Shown: positions 8,231 through 17,130, counted from the stretch's first letter. The stretch: DNA of 64,000 nt from Pseudomonas turukhanskensis (GCF_027922365.1 NZ_BSFN01000020.1:21087-85086), one strand, 5' to 3'. Translations and numbers: made by a program. The notes: generated by a model not told the origin, from the letters alone.

Positions 8231-8580
8231 GGCAACAGCTCCAGAATGCGCTCAGGTGGGCGGCCGATGACGGCGCGGTCGCCTGCCACCAGAATCGGGC
8301 GCTCGATCAGTTTTGGGTGTTCGGCCATGGCGGCGATCAACTGGGCTTCGGTGAGGCTGGCGTTGCCGAGGTTGAGGGTCTTGTACTCGTCTTCGCCGGT
8401 GCGCAGCAACTGGCGGGCAGTGAGCTTCAGCTTGCCGAGCAGGGCCGTGATTTGGGCGGCACTTGGCGGGGTTTCCAGGTAACGAATGACGGTGGGCTTC
8501 AGGCCACGGGCCTCGAGAAGCTCCAGCGCGCCACGGGATTTTGTGCAGCGCGGGTTGTGATAAAGCGTCAGGTCGGTCAT
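8227..8580 (-). CDS. arsC: ArsC/Spx-family reductase, arsenate reductase (glutaredoxin) type
   Basis: A 117-residue protein of the ArsC thioredoxin-fold family. The catalytic Cys12 lies in NPRCTKSR, and the Arg residues expected for oxyanion binding are in the C-terminal LIERPILVAGDRAVIGRPP. Family members reduce arsenate with glutathione/glutaredoxin. There is no arsR or arsB nearby, so a general redox role is as likely as resistance. It is the first gene of the arsC-wrbA-DUF2069 operon. Confidence 0.9.
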   Translation of the reverse strand: MTDLTLYHNPRCTKSRGALELLEARGLKPTVIRYLETPPSAAQITALLGKLKLTARQLLRTGEDEYKTLNLGNASLTEAQLIAAMAEHPKLIERPILVAGDRAVIGRPPERILELLP

Positions 8581-8691
8581 GTGCGTATCGCATCTTGCCT
8601 AGGGTGGCGGCTATTCTACCCGCGTCGGCAGCCTGGCCTGAACATGGCATCGCGTTCTCGCGGCGATTTACTACTAAACAAGGGAGTGGGC

Positions 8692-9930
8692 ATGCGCCAA
8701 GGTTTCGATGATTTTGTGGAATTCTGGCGATTCCTGTTGGCGCGTTTTCTCGCGGATCACGGCCCTAACAGCGCGGCGGCGCTCACCTATACCACGCTGT
8801 TCGCGGTGGTGCCGATGATGACGGTGACGTTTGCCATGCTCTCGGCGGTGCCGGCGTTTTCCGGCGTGGGCGAACAGATTCAGCACTTTATCTTCCATAA
8901 CTTTTTGCCCGCGTCCGGCGAGATGGTGCAGGAGTACCTGAACAACTTCACCACCCAGGCCCGGCAGTTGACGTGGATTGGTGTGGTGTTTCTGGCCGTC
9001 ACCGCGTTTGCCATGTTGGTGACGGTGGAGAAAGCGCTGAACAACATCTGGCGGGTGCGCCAACCACGTCGCGGCATTTCCAGTTTTCTTCTGTATTGGG
9101 CCATTCTCAGCCTCGGCCCGCTGCTGCTGGGCGTGGGCTTTGTGGTGAGCACCTATATCACCTCGCTGTCGATGATCTCCGGCCCCGATGCGGTAATTGG
9201 TGCCAAGGCGTTGTTGCGCCTGACGCCGCTGATGTCGAGCGTCGCAGCCTTCACCCTTATTTATGCCTCCGTGCCCAATACCCGCGTGCCGCTGAAAAAT
9301 GCGTTGCTGGGCGGCGTGTTTGCGGCGGTGCTGTTCGAGATTGCCAAGGCGCTGTTCGGTTTGTACGTGCGCCTGTTCCCCGGCTTCCAATTGATTTACG
9401 GCGCCTTCGCCACGGTGCCGCTGTTTTTGTTGTGGGTGTATCTGTCGTGGCTGATTGTGCTGTTTGGCGCCGAGCTTGCCTGCAACCTCGGCTCCTCGCG
9501 GCACTGGCGCCGCCGTGCATTGCCGCGCTTGCTGGTGATGCTCGGCTTGCTTCGCATGTTTCACGATGCCCAGGTGCGTGGCGAAGTGTTGCGCCTGAAC
9601 GACGTGCATGCCTTGGGCTGGCGCTTGCCTGAGGATGAGTGGGACGAGATTGTCGAGTTTCTCGAAAACGAACTGCTGATTTGCCGCGCCAGTGGCGGTG
9701 GCTGGGTGCTGTGCCGAGACCTGGGCCAATACAGCCTGCATCAGTTGTTGCTGCACAGCCCCTGGCCAATGCCGCGCCTGGAGCAATTGCCGGCGCACAT
9801 GGATGAGGCGTGGTACCCGGGTTTGCATGCCTCACTCAAAGCGCTGTATCAGCACAGCGAGCAGTTGTTTGGTGCCAGCTTGCTGCAATGGCTGCAAGCA
9901 GCGCAGGAAAGCGAGGGCGGGGCCGACTGA
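8692..9930 (+). CDS. YihY/virulence factor BrkB family membrane protein
   Basis: A 412-residue inner-membrane protein. The first 270 residues hold about six membrane helices and the family landmarks (GPNSAAALTYTTLFAVVPMM, VEKALNNIWRV, LYVRLFPGFQLIYGAFATVPLF). The C-terminal 130 residues are soluble and resemble a winged-helix domain. The family was once named ribonuclease BN by mistake; its role is unknown. I start at ATG 8692 because AGGGAG stands just upstream; earlier in-frame codons overlap arsC on the other strand. Confidence 0.93.
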   Translation: MRQGFDDFVEFWRFLLARFLADHGPNSAAALTYTTLFAVVPMMTVTFAMLSAVPAFSGVGEQIQHFIFHNFLPASGEMVQEYLNNFTTQARQLTWIGVVFLAVTAFAMLVTVEKALNNIWRVRQPRRGISSFLLYWAILSLGPLLLGVGFVVSTYITSLSMISGPDAVIGAKALLRLTPLMSSVAAFTLIYASVPNTRVPLKNALLGGVFAAVLFEIAKALFGLYVRLFPGFQLIYGAFATVPLFLLWVYLSWLIVLFGAELACNLGSSRHWRRRALPRLLVMLGLLRMFHDAQVRGEVLRLNDVHALGWRLPEDEWDEIVEFLENELLICRASGGGWVLCRDLGQYSLHQLLLHSPWPMPRLEQLPAHMDEAWYPGLHASLKALYQHSEQLFGASLLQWLQAAQESEGGAD

Positions 9931-10094
9931 CAAAAAACGTCAGTTTGCGCGTAGCGGTGCGGACGTGGGCGGCTGGCGCAGCGGTGCAGCCCACGAAATG
10001 GACTACCTTTCACTTGGCACGTTTTTGGCTCTCTCCTCGTAGATTGCTATCAAACTGCCAGCCTGGCACGGGCTAGCCAAGGAATTCGGGTGCT

Positions 10095-10316
10095 ATGAGT
10101 AACCCCAAAAGCCACACCGGTAAAAAACAGGGCACTGTCGTTGCCCTGCAACACAGCCATCCTGAGCAGGCGCTGGAAGGGCTCAACCGCATTACCGGGT
10201 TGAATTTCGCCCGCTGGCCGGAATCGTTGGTGCCCCACACCGCGGCGGTTGCCACGCAAGATGCCGACGCCGAGTTTGCCCCGGAGCGGGTGAGCTGCAA
10301 CGGTACGCCGCGCTAG
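10095..10316 (+). CDS. hypothetical 73-residue protein
   Basis: Small ORF of 73 codons with AAGGA about 11 bases upstream of the ATG. Its composition is ordinary and protein-like (TVVALQHSHPEQALEGLNRITGLNFARWPESLV), with no signal peptide or membrane helix. I recognise no family. It sits in the 520 bases between YihY and the next gene, followed by a repeat and a terminator. The even spread of polar and hydrophobic residues favours a real gene, but this is not certain. Confidence 0.5.
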   Translation: MSNPKSHTGKKQGTVVALQHSHPEQALEGLNRITGLNFARWPESLVPHTAAVATQDADAEFAPERVSCNGTPR

Positions 10317-10317
10317 C

Positions 10318-10379
10318 CGCCAATCGCCCCTCTCCCGCCCTTCGGGCACCCTCTCCCGCAAGCGGGCGAGGGGATTGGC
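10318..10379. repeat. imperfect inverted repeat, REP-like
   Basis: CCAATCGCCCCTCTCCCGC is followed by a GGGCACC-containing centre and then GCGGGCGAGGGGATTGG, an imperfect palindrome with a small inner stem (CCCGCCCTTCGGGCACCC). It lies between the small ORF and the terminator. It is of another type than the other REP elements here. Confidence 0.6.
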
Positions 10380-10404
10380 CCAGAGACCGTGATTTAACTG
10401 AAAC

Positions 10405-10439
10405 AAAAAGCCCGCGAAAATCGCGGGCTTTTTGTTTTT
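10405..10439. terminator. bidirectional Rho-independent terminator
   Basis: The stem AAAGCCCGCG/CGCGGGCTTT with loop AAAAT is flanked by A-rich bases on the left and a T run on the right. It serves the rightward small ORF and the leftward gene at 10451. Confidence 0.9.
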
Positions 10440-10450
10440 ACCGCCAGTGT

Positions 10451-10843
10451 TCAAGCCAGCGCTGTGCGGCTCTGCGCCACGGCCACTTCCACGGCCTGCA
10501 CAAACAGTTCTTCCACTACCAGGCTGGTGGCGGGAACGGCCGAACGCAGGCACACCTGCATGTCTTCAATTTTCTGTTTGACCGGCAGCCGCCCGATGCC
10601 GGACAGCAGTATTTTGCCCTGGCCATTCACTTTGCCGTGGTCCACCAGCACTTCACGACGAGCGCCGGCATCGCGGTAGGTAATCAGCAGCGACACCGGC
10701 AAGTTGGCCAGGCCCGGCAGTTGCAGCCAGGCGGCGACGTTGAAGTCGGCTACGCGACCGTCGTATTCGGTAACGGCCAGGCGGGCGGTGTCGGTAATGC
10801 GCGATGGCACAGGGCCGATCAGCTTGTCGTGGGCTTGGGACAT
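10451..10843 (-). CDS. conserved hypothetical protein (130 aa)
   Basis: A 130-residue soluble protein, probably cytoplasmic. I start at ATG 10843 (MSQAHDKLIGPVPSRITDTA), since the upstream in-frame extension is low-complexity Ala/Arg and would overlap the neighbouring promoter. It contains a strand-rich middle (FNVAAWLQLPGLANLPVSLLITYRDAG and GKILLSGIGRLPVKQKIEDMQVCL). I recognise no domain; the repeated pattern of hydrophobic strands would fit a small beta-barrel or immunoglobulin-like fold, which is a guess. Confidence 0.7.
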   Translation of the reverse strand: MSQAHDKLIGPVPSRITDTARLAVTEYDGRVADFNVAAWLQLPGLANLPVSLLITYRDAGARREVLVDHGKVNGQGKILLSGIGRLPVKQKIEDMQVCLRSAVPATSLVVEELFVQAVEVAVAQSRTALA

Positions 10844-10969
10844 AGTGGCTTCCGAGCTGATTTTGGAATGATGGCGTACAAGGCAATGGGCGAAATTATA
10901 GGCACGGCGGTACCTGCAAACTGTGCGCTTGGCCGCCGCTGCGCGTGACCGGTCTCGCACTTTTGACCA

Positions 10970-12382
10970 TTAAGCCAACTTCAATGGGTGGCGGCTGACC
11001 GAAGCGGTTTCGAGGTTGGCAGGGGGCAGGGGCAGCGCGGCCTGGTTGTTGACGCTCACCAGTTGCAGCCACAGGTTTTCCCCGGCACTGAACTGGCCAT
11101 TGGGCAACCACAGCCCGTGGTTCCAGCCGCCGCCGGCCACGGGCGTGCTTTGTAATACTCCTGGGTGGGTCTGCGTGCTGGGGCTGCGGCGCAGCCACAC
11201 CGGGCGCGGCAAGCCTTTGAGGTAACGCAGGCCCAGGTGCAGGCCTTCGGCGTTCTGATGGCGCCAGCGCAGCAGCGCAAGCGTGGGCGTGCCGCTGTTG
11301 CTCAGCAGCAACACCAGTTGGCCGACTGGCAGCAGACGGCCCTGGTCGGCGTGGCATAGCAGGCGCGCGCCGCCGGGGCTGGTGTCGAGCATCTGCGCGG
11401 CGCAATGGCCAGGGCGGTGTTCCAGCAGTTGCGCGTGAATAGCGGGCAGGCCCACCACCAGGCTGCAATCGCCCACTTGGTCGGAACGCTCGTGGCGACG
11501 CTGTTGGCGGCCCATCCAGTGGTGGCGCACGCGCTGCAGCAGCTCGCGCTCCTCGTCGGTTTGCAGCGGCGCCGGCTCATGCAAGGCCACTAGCAATGCG
11601 CCCAGCTCGAAGCGGCGCAAATACGTGGGGTCGCCTTCTACCGGCTGTTCGAAGGCCAGGCAGGCTTGCGACTCGCTGAGGTCCACAATCGGGCCTTCGG
11701 CATCGTCTTCTTCGTCATCCCATGACAGCAGGCGCCCCAGCTTGGCCAACGGCGCCAGGGCGCTGAACAGCAGCGGGCTTTCGCCTTCGGCGAGGTGGAA
11801 TGGGTTGCTGAGGGCCAGCAGCAGCATTTGCTGATAGAGGCCGCGCAAGGTGCTGGCCGGCAGCGGGTGGAAGGCGGCAGCGACGGGCTCGTCGAGGCAG
11901 TCCTGGCGTTCGCCGATCCAGTACAGCAGGTGGCTGTCGCGCCACAGGCTGGCAGGCGGTTCCTGATAAAGCTGGTAATGACGCAGCAGGCTCTGGGCGA
12001 GAAAGTGTTGGGCCATATACAGGCACCAGGCCAGGTGCGGACGCGACGGCTGCCGGCCTTGCAGAATCTGTAGCAGCAAGCGTTTGAAGCCGACGGCCAT
12101 TTCCCCGCAAAAACGCACGAACAGCATCGGCGGGGTGCCGCCTTGGCGGTAGAAGTCGGCGTAGTGGCGGTACTCTTCGCTCAGGCTTTGCAGCGCGCGT
12201 TGCCTTTCGAGTAAGGTCATGGCGCTGCGATTAAGGCTGAACAGCAGGCCCAGCACCAGGTGCAATGCGCTTTCGTGCGATTGCTTGCGGGCCTCTGATA
12301 AACGCTCGTTGAGGTCGCTGAGCGGTGCCGCCACTTCGTCGAGGATGTCCGGCACTTCCAGGCGTAGGGCGTCCAGTGTCAT
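10970..12382 (-). CDS. PilZ-like (c-di-GMP receptor type) protein with long helical N-terminus
   Basis: A 470-residue protein. Residues 1-300 are helical without membrane segments. The C-terminal part shows the two halves of a PilZ site: RRHERSDQ (Arg-x-x-x-Arg) and, about 50 residues later, LDTSPGGARLLC (Asp-x-Ser-x-x-Gly). These contact c-di-GMP in PilZ proteins. The start at ATG 12382 is divergent from the thioredoxin-like gene, with 30 bases between them, so the longer upstream reading is rejected. The match is by motif only, so c-di-GMP binding is inferred. The diguanylate cyclase at 20757 is a possible but distant partner. Confidence 0.7.
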   Translation of the reverse strand: MTLDALRLEVPDILDEVAAPLSDLNERLSEARKQSHESALHLVLGLLFSLNRSAMTLLERQRALQSLSEEYRHYADFYRQGGTPPMLFVRFCGEMAVGFKRLLLQILQGRQPSRPHLAWCLYMAQHFLAQSLLRHYQLYQEPPASLWRDSHLLYWIGERQDCLDEPVAAAFHPLPASTLRGLYQQMLLLALSNPFHLAEGESPLLFSALAPLAKLGRLLSWDDEEDDAEGPIVDLSESQACLAFEQPVEGDPTYLRRFELGALLVALHEPAPLQTDEERELLQRVRHHWMGRQQRRHERSDQVGDCSLVVGLPAIHAQLLEHRPGHCAAQMLDTSPGGARLLCHADQGRLLPVGQLVLLLSNSGTPTLALLRWRHQNAEGLHLGLRYLKGLPRPVWLRRSPSTQTHPGVLQSTPVAGGGWNHGLWLPNGQFSAGENLWLQLVSVNNQAALPLPPANLETASVSRHPLKLA

Positions 12383-12412
12383 ATCAACCCTGCTGGTGCG
12401 AGGATCGAATGC

Positions 12413-12910
12413 ATGGCTGCGCCTTTGCGTATGGTCATTAAGAAAGTGCTCATGGGGCAGATTGCCTTGGGGTTGTGTGCCGGGCTTCTGTTGGCCGGCT
12501 GTGCTGAGGACTATGGCCTCGATCAGCATGGAAGAAAGGTAACGGCTGAGCAGATGGAAGGCCAGTGGTTAGTGATTAATTACTGGGCCGAGTGGTGTGG
12601 CCCTTGCCGCACCGAGATCCCCGAGCTCAACGCCCTGGAGGAGCAGGTAAAGGATAAGCACGCCACGGTGCTCGGGGTGAACTTCGATGCCTTGCAGAAC
12701 GAGGCATTGAGCAAGGCCGCCGACACCATGGGCATTCGTTTTACCGTGCTGGCACAAGACCCGGGCGAGCGCTTCAAGCTGCCGCGCAGCGAAGCCTTGC
12801 CGGTGACTTATCTGGTAGACCCCAAAGGCCAGGTGCGCGAGCGCCTGATGGGCGAACAAACCGCAGCCGGCCTGAGCAAGCGCCTGGCTGAGCTGCAAGC
12901 GAAGGAGTAG
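12413..12910 (+). CDS. TlpA/thioredoxin-like lipoprotein
   Basis: A 165-residue envelope disulfide-exchange protein. The N-terminus is a lipoprotein signal with lipobox LLLAGC (Cys30). The thioredoxin active site WCGPC is at residues 61-65, and the cis-Pro loop is EALPVTYLVDPKG near residue 128. Proteins of this class keep periplasmic cysteines reduced or serve cytochrome c assembly. The ATG at 12413 is chosen because GAGGA lies eight bases upstream; ATG codons at 12431 and 12449 are possible alternatives that keep the lipobox. Confidence 0.9.
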   Translation: MAAPLRMVIKKVLMGQIALGLCAGLLLAGCAEDYGLDQHGRKVTAEQMEGQWLVINYWAEWCGPCRTEIPELNALEEQVKDKHATVLGVNFDALQNEALSKAADTMGIRFTVLAQDPGERFKLPRSEALPVTYLVDPKGQVRERLMGEQTAAGLSKRLAELQAKE

Positions 12911-12914
12911 GGCG

Positions 12915-13190
12915 ATGGCGCGTATCTGTTTGCACGGTTATGTGAGCGGCAAGGTGCAGGGTGTGTTTTTTCGCCAGAGCACCGAGACCGAAGCCACACG
13001 GCTCGACCTGGATGGCTGGGTGCGCAACCTGGCGGATGGGCGGGTCGAGGTGTTGTTCGAAGGCGAGGAGCAGGCCGTGCGGGAGCTGGCGGCGTGGCTT
13101 GAGACCGGGCCGAAGAAGGCCAAGGTGACCGGGGTGGAGTTGGACGAGCATCCGGTGCAGGGGATTGCGGGGTTTATAGTTCGCGGGTGA
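12915..13190 (+). CDS. acyP: acylphosphatase
   Basis: A 91-residue enzyme hydrolysing carboxyl-phosphate bonds such as acetyl phosphate. Both catalytic elements are seen: VQGVFFRQST with the phosphate-binding Arg, and GWVRNLADGRVEV with the catalytic Asn. The length is standard. It begins four bases after the thioredoxin-like gene and has GGAG before its ATG, so the two are co-transcribed. Confidence 0.95.
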   Translation: MARICLHGYVSGKVQGVFFRQSTETEATRLDLDGWVRNLADGRVEVLFEGEEQAVRELAAWLETGPKKAKVTGVELDEHPVQGIAGFIVRG

Positions 13191-13211
13191 ATCGCGGCGT
13201 TGCGCAAATCG

Positions 13212-13310
13212 GTGTAACGGCGGATATCGCCTATGGCGATATTCGCCCTACGGTTGCGGGACAAGGTAGGGCGAATATGCGCGAAGCGTATATCCGCCGA
13301 TGCGATGCAA
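13212..13310. repeat. REP pair, GGGCGAATATC family, in opposite order
   Basis: Same family as 7108-7200, but here the inverted copy (GGCGGATATCGCC to TTCGCCCTAC) comes first and the forward copy (TAGGGCGAATATGCGC to TATCCGCCG) second, with 13 bases between. It occupies the gap between convergent acyP and the transglycosylase gene. Confidence 0.8.
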
Positions 13311-13319
13311 TTTTTTCGA

Positions 13320-13895
13320 TTACGGTTTTACGTACCAATAATCCTGCCAATACCCCACCACTTTTCCCGAGTAGGTGGTCTTGCCCAGACTCCCGTTGTA
13401 CCTGGCCAACGCCCGATTCAAGTCGCCGTTCTCTTTCTTCAGGTAGTAGCTGAGGATGGTGCAGCCGTAGCGCAGGTTGGTGGCGTTGTCGGTGAGGTTG
13501 TCTTGCTCGCGGCCCAGCTCGGCTTTCCAGAACGTCATCACCTGCATCATGCCCTGGGCGCCCACCGAGGAAATGGCGAAACGGTCGAAGCGGCTTTCCA
13601 CGTGAATCAGCGCCAACACCAGGTCGGGCTTGAGCCCAGCCTTGCTGGCTTCGTGGTGCACTTGCTTGAGGAGGGTCAGACGCGCTTGGGCGTCGGGCAT
13701 ATAGCGGCTAAGGCGGGTGGACATGTCCAACAGCCAGACTTCAGCGTCGTAGCGATCTACAAAACTGTCGGCTTCGGACACGGTGCGTTGCAGCAGGTCA
13801 CGCAGTTCGGGTTCGGGGGCTTGGCGCACGTTGGCGCCAGCAGGTAGGGCCAGCCATAACAGGCACAACAGCGCCAGGCGGATGCACGCTGTCAT
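13320..13895 (-). CDS. SLT-family lytic transglycosylase
   Basis: A 191-residue exported murein-cleaving enzyme. A signal peptide (LALLCLLWLALPAGA) takes it to the periplasm. The SLT (MltC/Slt70-like) domain starts near residue 85: the catalytic glutamate is Glu100 in HVESRFD, followed by GAQGMMQVM at 112-120 and ARYNGS further on. It cuts the glycan strand to leave 1,6-anhydro-MurNAc. It lies nine bases after the lipoprotein gene at 13904 in the same direction and is probably co-transcribed with it. Confidence 0.9.
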   Translation of the reverse strand: MTACIRLALLCLLWLALPAGANVRQAPEPELRDLLQRTVSEADSFVDRYDAEVWLLDMSTRLSRYMPDAQARLTLLKQVHHEASKAGLKPDLVLALIHVESRFDRFAISSVGAQGMMQVMTFWKAELGREQDNLTDNATNLRYGCTILSYYLKKENGDLNRALARYNGSLGKTTYSGKVVGYWQDYWYVKP

Positions 13896-13903
13896 GCTGG
13901 GGC

Positions 13904-14860
13904 TCAGTGACTGGCGCCCGGATCGGCCACCAGGCGGCCAGCGTCCTTGCGCAGCGACTTGAGAAATTCCTGCTGCAACTCGGGATCGTTGCGGGTCAGC
14001 TCGATCAGGCTTTGTTCCAGCTCGTTGGCCTCTTCTTCCAGGCCAAGGTCGGACAGGCGTTTAACCCGGTGCACCCACTGCGATACCTCGTCGTCTTCGA
14101 GGTCGTCGTAGATCAGCGCGTGCGCTTCGAGGAGCTTGCCGCGCAGGGTTTTGCTCACTTGCAGGCTGGCCTCGGCGCGGGTGTTGTCTTGCTCGTCTTC
14201 CACGCTTAACAGCAATTTGCCGACGCGGCTGACGTCTTGTTCGGCAAACGGGCCATCGAGCAGGTTGAGGCGCAGCACGCCGTTGCGGTCGGTGCTCAGC
14301 TCGTGGGTTTGGGGGCCGGCGGTAATCAGCACCGGGCGCTCGGCCCAGGGAAGGCTCGAGTATTCGGTGCGTTGGTCTTTCTGTTGTTCGTTGATGCGCG
14401 CCAGGTTCTGTTGTGAACGCCCATTGGACTGGGTGTTCATAAATGGGTTGAGCCCCGCAAAGCCGTAGTCGATCCAGCCTTTGGTGGCCGTTTCCGGCAC
14501 GTTGCCGAGCAGCACCACATTCAGCACGTTGGCACCCACGCCTGCTACCACAGCCACCGCGCCCAGGGGCACTTCATACAACTCGCGCCAAGCCTGGTAG
14601 GGCGTGTAGCGGTCGTAAACGCGGGTGACTTCGAACTCGGTGACTTCGAAGGTTTTCTGGTCCTGAATGCGTACGCGCCGCTGCGGCAGTTCGAGTACGT
14701 CGGGTTGCCCCACGTCGATCTGCAGGCTGTGGTTGAGCAATTTGCGCTCAGCGCGCTCCTCGTGCTCGGCACGCTGCGACATGTGGTTGGCGCAGCCGCT
14801 GAGCAGCAAGGCGCCGCACAGGGCGGCGCCGATGAGGCTGGTAGAACGTGGCTTGAACAT
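13904..14860 (-). CDS. conserved lipoprotein of unknown function
   Basis: A 318-residue lipoprotein with signal MFKPRSTSLIGAALCGALLLSGC (lipobox LLSGC, Cys23), so it is probably anchored in the outer membrane. One hydrophobic, glycine-rich stretch (GAVAVVAGVGANVLNVVLLG) lies near residue 110. The C-terminal 70 residues are helical and acidic. I recognise no domain. A TTG start at 14896 overlapping the proS stop is possible, but ATG 14860 gives the cleaner lipoprotein signal. It follows proS on the same strand. Confidence 0.8.
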   Translation of the reverse strand: MFKPRSTSLIGAALCGALLLSGCANHMSQRAEHEERAERKLLNHSLQIDVGQPDVLELPQRRVRIQDQKTFEVTEFEVTRVYDRYTPYQAWRELYEVPLGAVAVVAGVGANVLNVVLLGNVPETATKGWIDYGFAGLNPFMNTQSNGRSQQNLARINEQQKDQRTEYSSLPWAERPVLITAGPQTHELSTDRNGVLRLNLLDGPFAEQDVSRVGKLLLSVEDEQDNTRAEASLQVSKTLRGKLLEAHALIYDDLEDDEVSQWVHRVKRLSDLGLEEEANELEQSLIELTRNDPELQQEFLKSLRKDAGRLVADPGASH

Positions 14861-14892
14861 GGGGGCTCGGGTTAACAATCTCTGGCTGACAA

Positions 14893-16608
14893 TCAACGAC
14901 CGGTACGGGCCTGGATAAAGGACAACACGTCTGCCACGGGAATGGCTTGCGCCTCGGTGTCGCGACGGTTCTTGTATTCCAGATTGCCGTCGGCCAGACC
15001 ACGGTCGCTGATCACGATGCGGTGCGGGATGCCGATCAGTTCCATGTCGGCAAACTTGATGCCGGGGCTGGTTTTCTTGTCACGGTCGTCCAGCAGCACT
15101 TCGAAGCCGGCAGCCGTAAGGTCGGCATACAGCTTGTCGGTGGCGGCGCGTACGTCTTCGTTCTCGTAGCGCAGTGGCACCAGGGCAACCTGGAACGGTG
15201 CCAGGGCTTCAGGCCAGAGAATGCCGCGCTCGTCGTTGTTCTGCTCGATGGCGGCTGCCACCACGCGGGACACGCCGATGCCGTAGCAGCCCATGGAGAG
15301 GATGGCAGGTTTGCCGTTCTCGCCCATTACGGTGCAGTTCATAGCTTCGCTGTATTTGCTGCCCAGTTGGAAAATATGCCCAACCTCGATGCCGCGTTTG
15401 ATTTCCAGGGTGCCCTGGCCATCCGGGCTTGGGTCGCCGGCAACCACGTTGCGCAGGTCAGCCACTTCCGGCAGCGGCAAGTCGCGCTCCCAGTTCACGC
15501 CGAAGTAGTGTTTGTCGTCGATGTTGGCGCCGATGGCGAAGTCGCTCATCAGGGCAACCGAACGGTCAATCACGCACGGCAGTGGCAGGTTCAGCGGGCC
15601 GAGGGAGCCGGCGCCGGCGCCAATGGCGTTGCGCAGTTCGGCTTCGGTGGCGAATTCCAGCGGGCTGGCCACCTGCTCGAGGTTGGCGGCCTTGATTTCG
15701 TTGAGCTCGTGGTCGCCACGAACGATCAGCGCCACCAGCTTGCCTTCTTCGGCAGCGTGCACCACCAGGGTCTTGATGGTTTTTTCGATTGGCAGGTTGA
15801 AGCCTTCTACCAGTTCGGCGATGGTTTTCGCATTCGGGGTGTCGACCAGGCGCATTTCCTCGGTGGCGGCGCCACGGGACGTTTCGCGCGGAATAGCTTC
15901 GGCTTTCTCGATGTTCGCGGCGTAGTCGGAGACGTTGCTAAAGGCGATATCGTCTTCACCCGACTCGGCCAGCACGTGGAATTCGTGCGAGCCGGTGCCG
16001 CCGATGGAGCCGGTGTCGGCCTGTACCGGGCGGAAGTTCAGGCCCAGGCGGCTGAACACATTGCAGTAGGCTTGGTGCATGCGGTCGTAAGTGACCTGCA
16101 GGGATGCCTGGTCGCTGTGGAAGGAGTAGGCGTCCTTCATGGTGAACTCGCGGCCACGCATCAAACCGAAGCGTGGACGGATTTCATCGCGGAATTTCGT
16201 CTGAATCTGGTACAGATTGATGGGCAGCTGTTTATAGCTGCTTAGCTCGTTGCGCATCAGGTCGGTGATGACTTCTTCGTGGGTTGGGCCCACGCAGAAT
16301 TCACGGCCATGACGGTCTTTCAAGCGCAGCAACTCTGGGCCGTATTGTTCCCAGCGACCCGATTCCTGCCACAGCTCAGCCGGTTGAATGGCAGGCATCA
16401 GCACTTCGAGCGCGCCGGCCGCGTTCATTTCTTCGCGAACGACGGTTTCCACTTTGCGCAATACACGCAGGCCCATCGGCAGCCAGGTGTACAGGCCGGA
16501 GGCCAGTTTGCGGATCATGCCGGCACGCAGCATAAGCTGGTGGCTGACCACGACGGCGTCGGTTGGGTTTTCTTTCAGGGTCGAGAGCAAATACTGACTG
16601 GTACGCAT
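14893..16608 (-). CDS. proS: prolyl-tRNA synthetase (bacterial type, with editing domain)
   Basis: A 571-residue class II synthetase charging tRNA-Pro. Class II motifs are seen: motif 1 around GLRVLRKVETVVREEMNAAG, motif 2 TKFRDEIRPRFGLMRGREF near residue 137, and motif 3 GCYGIGVSRVVAAAIEQ near 444. Between motifs 2 and 3, residues of about 225-405 form the INS domain that hydrolyses Ala-tRNA-Pro (VALIVRGDHELNEIKA). The length is standard for the bacterial form. It is divergent from the thioesterase gene at 16714. Confidence 0.97.
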   Translation of the reverse strand: MRTSQYLLSTLKENPTDAVVVSHQLMLRAGMIRKLASGLYTWLPMGLRVLRKVETVVREEMNAAGALEVLMPAIQPAELWQESGRWEQYGPELLRLKDRHGREFCVGPTHEEVITDLMRNELSSYKQLPINLYQIQTKFRDEIRPRFGLMRGREFTMKDAYSFHSDQASLQVTYDRMHQAYCNVFSRLGLNFRPVQADTGSIGGTGSHEFHVLAESGEDDIAFSNVSDYAANIEKAEAIPRETSRGAATEEMRLVDTPNAKTIAELVEGFNLPIEKTIKTLVVHAAEEGKLVALIVRGDHELNEIKAANLEQVASPLEFATEAELRNAIGAGAGSLGPLNLPLPCVIDRSVALMSDFAIGANIDDKHYFGVNWERDLPLPEVADLRNVVAGDPSPDGQGTLEIKRGIEVGHIFQLGSKYSEAMNCTVMGENGKPAILSMGCYGIGVSRVVAAAIEQNNDERGILWPEALAPFQVALVPLRYENEDVRAATDKLYADLTAAGFEVLLDDRDKKTSPGIKFADMELIGIPHRIVISDRGLADGNLEYKNRRDTEAQAIPVADVLSFIQARTGR

Positions 16609-16713
16609 GTTTGGCCGTTATATCAGTTGCGAAGGCAAGGAAGTGCTCGGCATTGTACGGGGCCTGTACAGCCGCGTACAGGATTCAGGCCATTGCAATG
16701 TAAGGGGTTTCCA

Positions 16714-17130
16714 GTGACCGCGTTGACTGCTGAACAAGTGCAAGCACTCATCCGCTTCGGTGTGCCGATGGCTGAGGATATCGACCTGTGCGTCGACCGC
16801 CTGGACGCTGATAACGCCTACGCTCGCGTGCCGTTCCAGGCCAAATTGGTGCGCCCCGGCGGCACCGTTTCAGGGCCCACCATCATGGCGCTCGCCGATG
16901 CCGCCATGTATGCCGTGGTGCTGGGGCGGCTGGGCAAGGTGGAGATGGCGGTGACGGCTAACCTGAACATCAACTTTCTCGCCAAACCCAAACCCGTGGA
17001 CTTAATTGCCCATGCGCAAATTCTGAGAATAAGTCGGCGCCAGGCTGTTTGCGAAGTGTCGTTATATTCGGCAGGCGATGATGACAATTTAGTGGCTCAT
17101 GTAACGGGCACATATGCATTGCCGCTTTAA
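16714..17130 (+). CDS. PaaI-type hotdog thioesterase
   Basis: A 138-residue single hotdog domain, probably hydrolysing an acyl-CoA. GGTVSGPTIMALADAAMYAVV is the central helix region with the catalytic Asp typical of PaaI-type enzymes, and LNINFLAKPKPVDLIAHAQILR is the following strand pair. I start at GTG 16714, six bases after AAGGGG; the longer reading upstream overlaps proS on the other strand. Substrate is unknown. Confidence 0.88.
   Translation: MTALTAEQVQALIRFGVPMAEDIDLCVDRLDADNAYARVPFQAKLVRPGGTVSGPTIMALADAAMYAVVLGRLGKVEMAVTANLNINFLAKPKPVDLIAHAQILRISRRQAVCEVSLYSAGDDDNLVAHVTGTYALPL

Noticed and set aside
14947..16245. 432-codon plus-strand ORF opposite proS
   Set aside because: Shadow of proS; Gly/Val/His-rich antisense composition.
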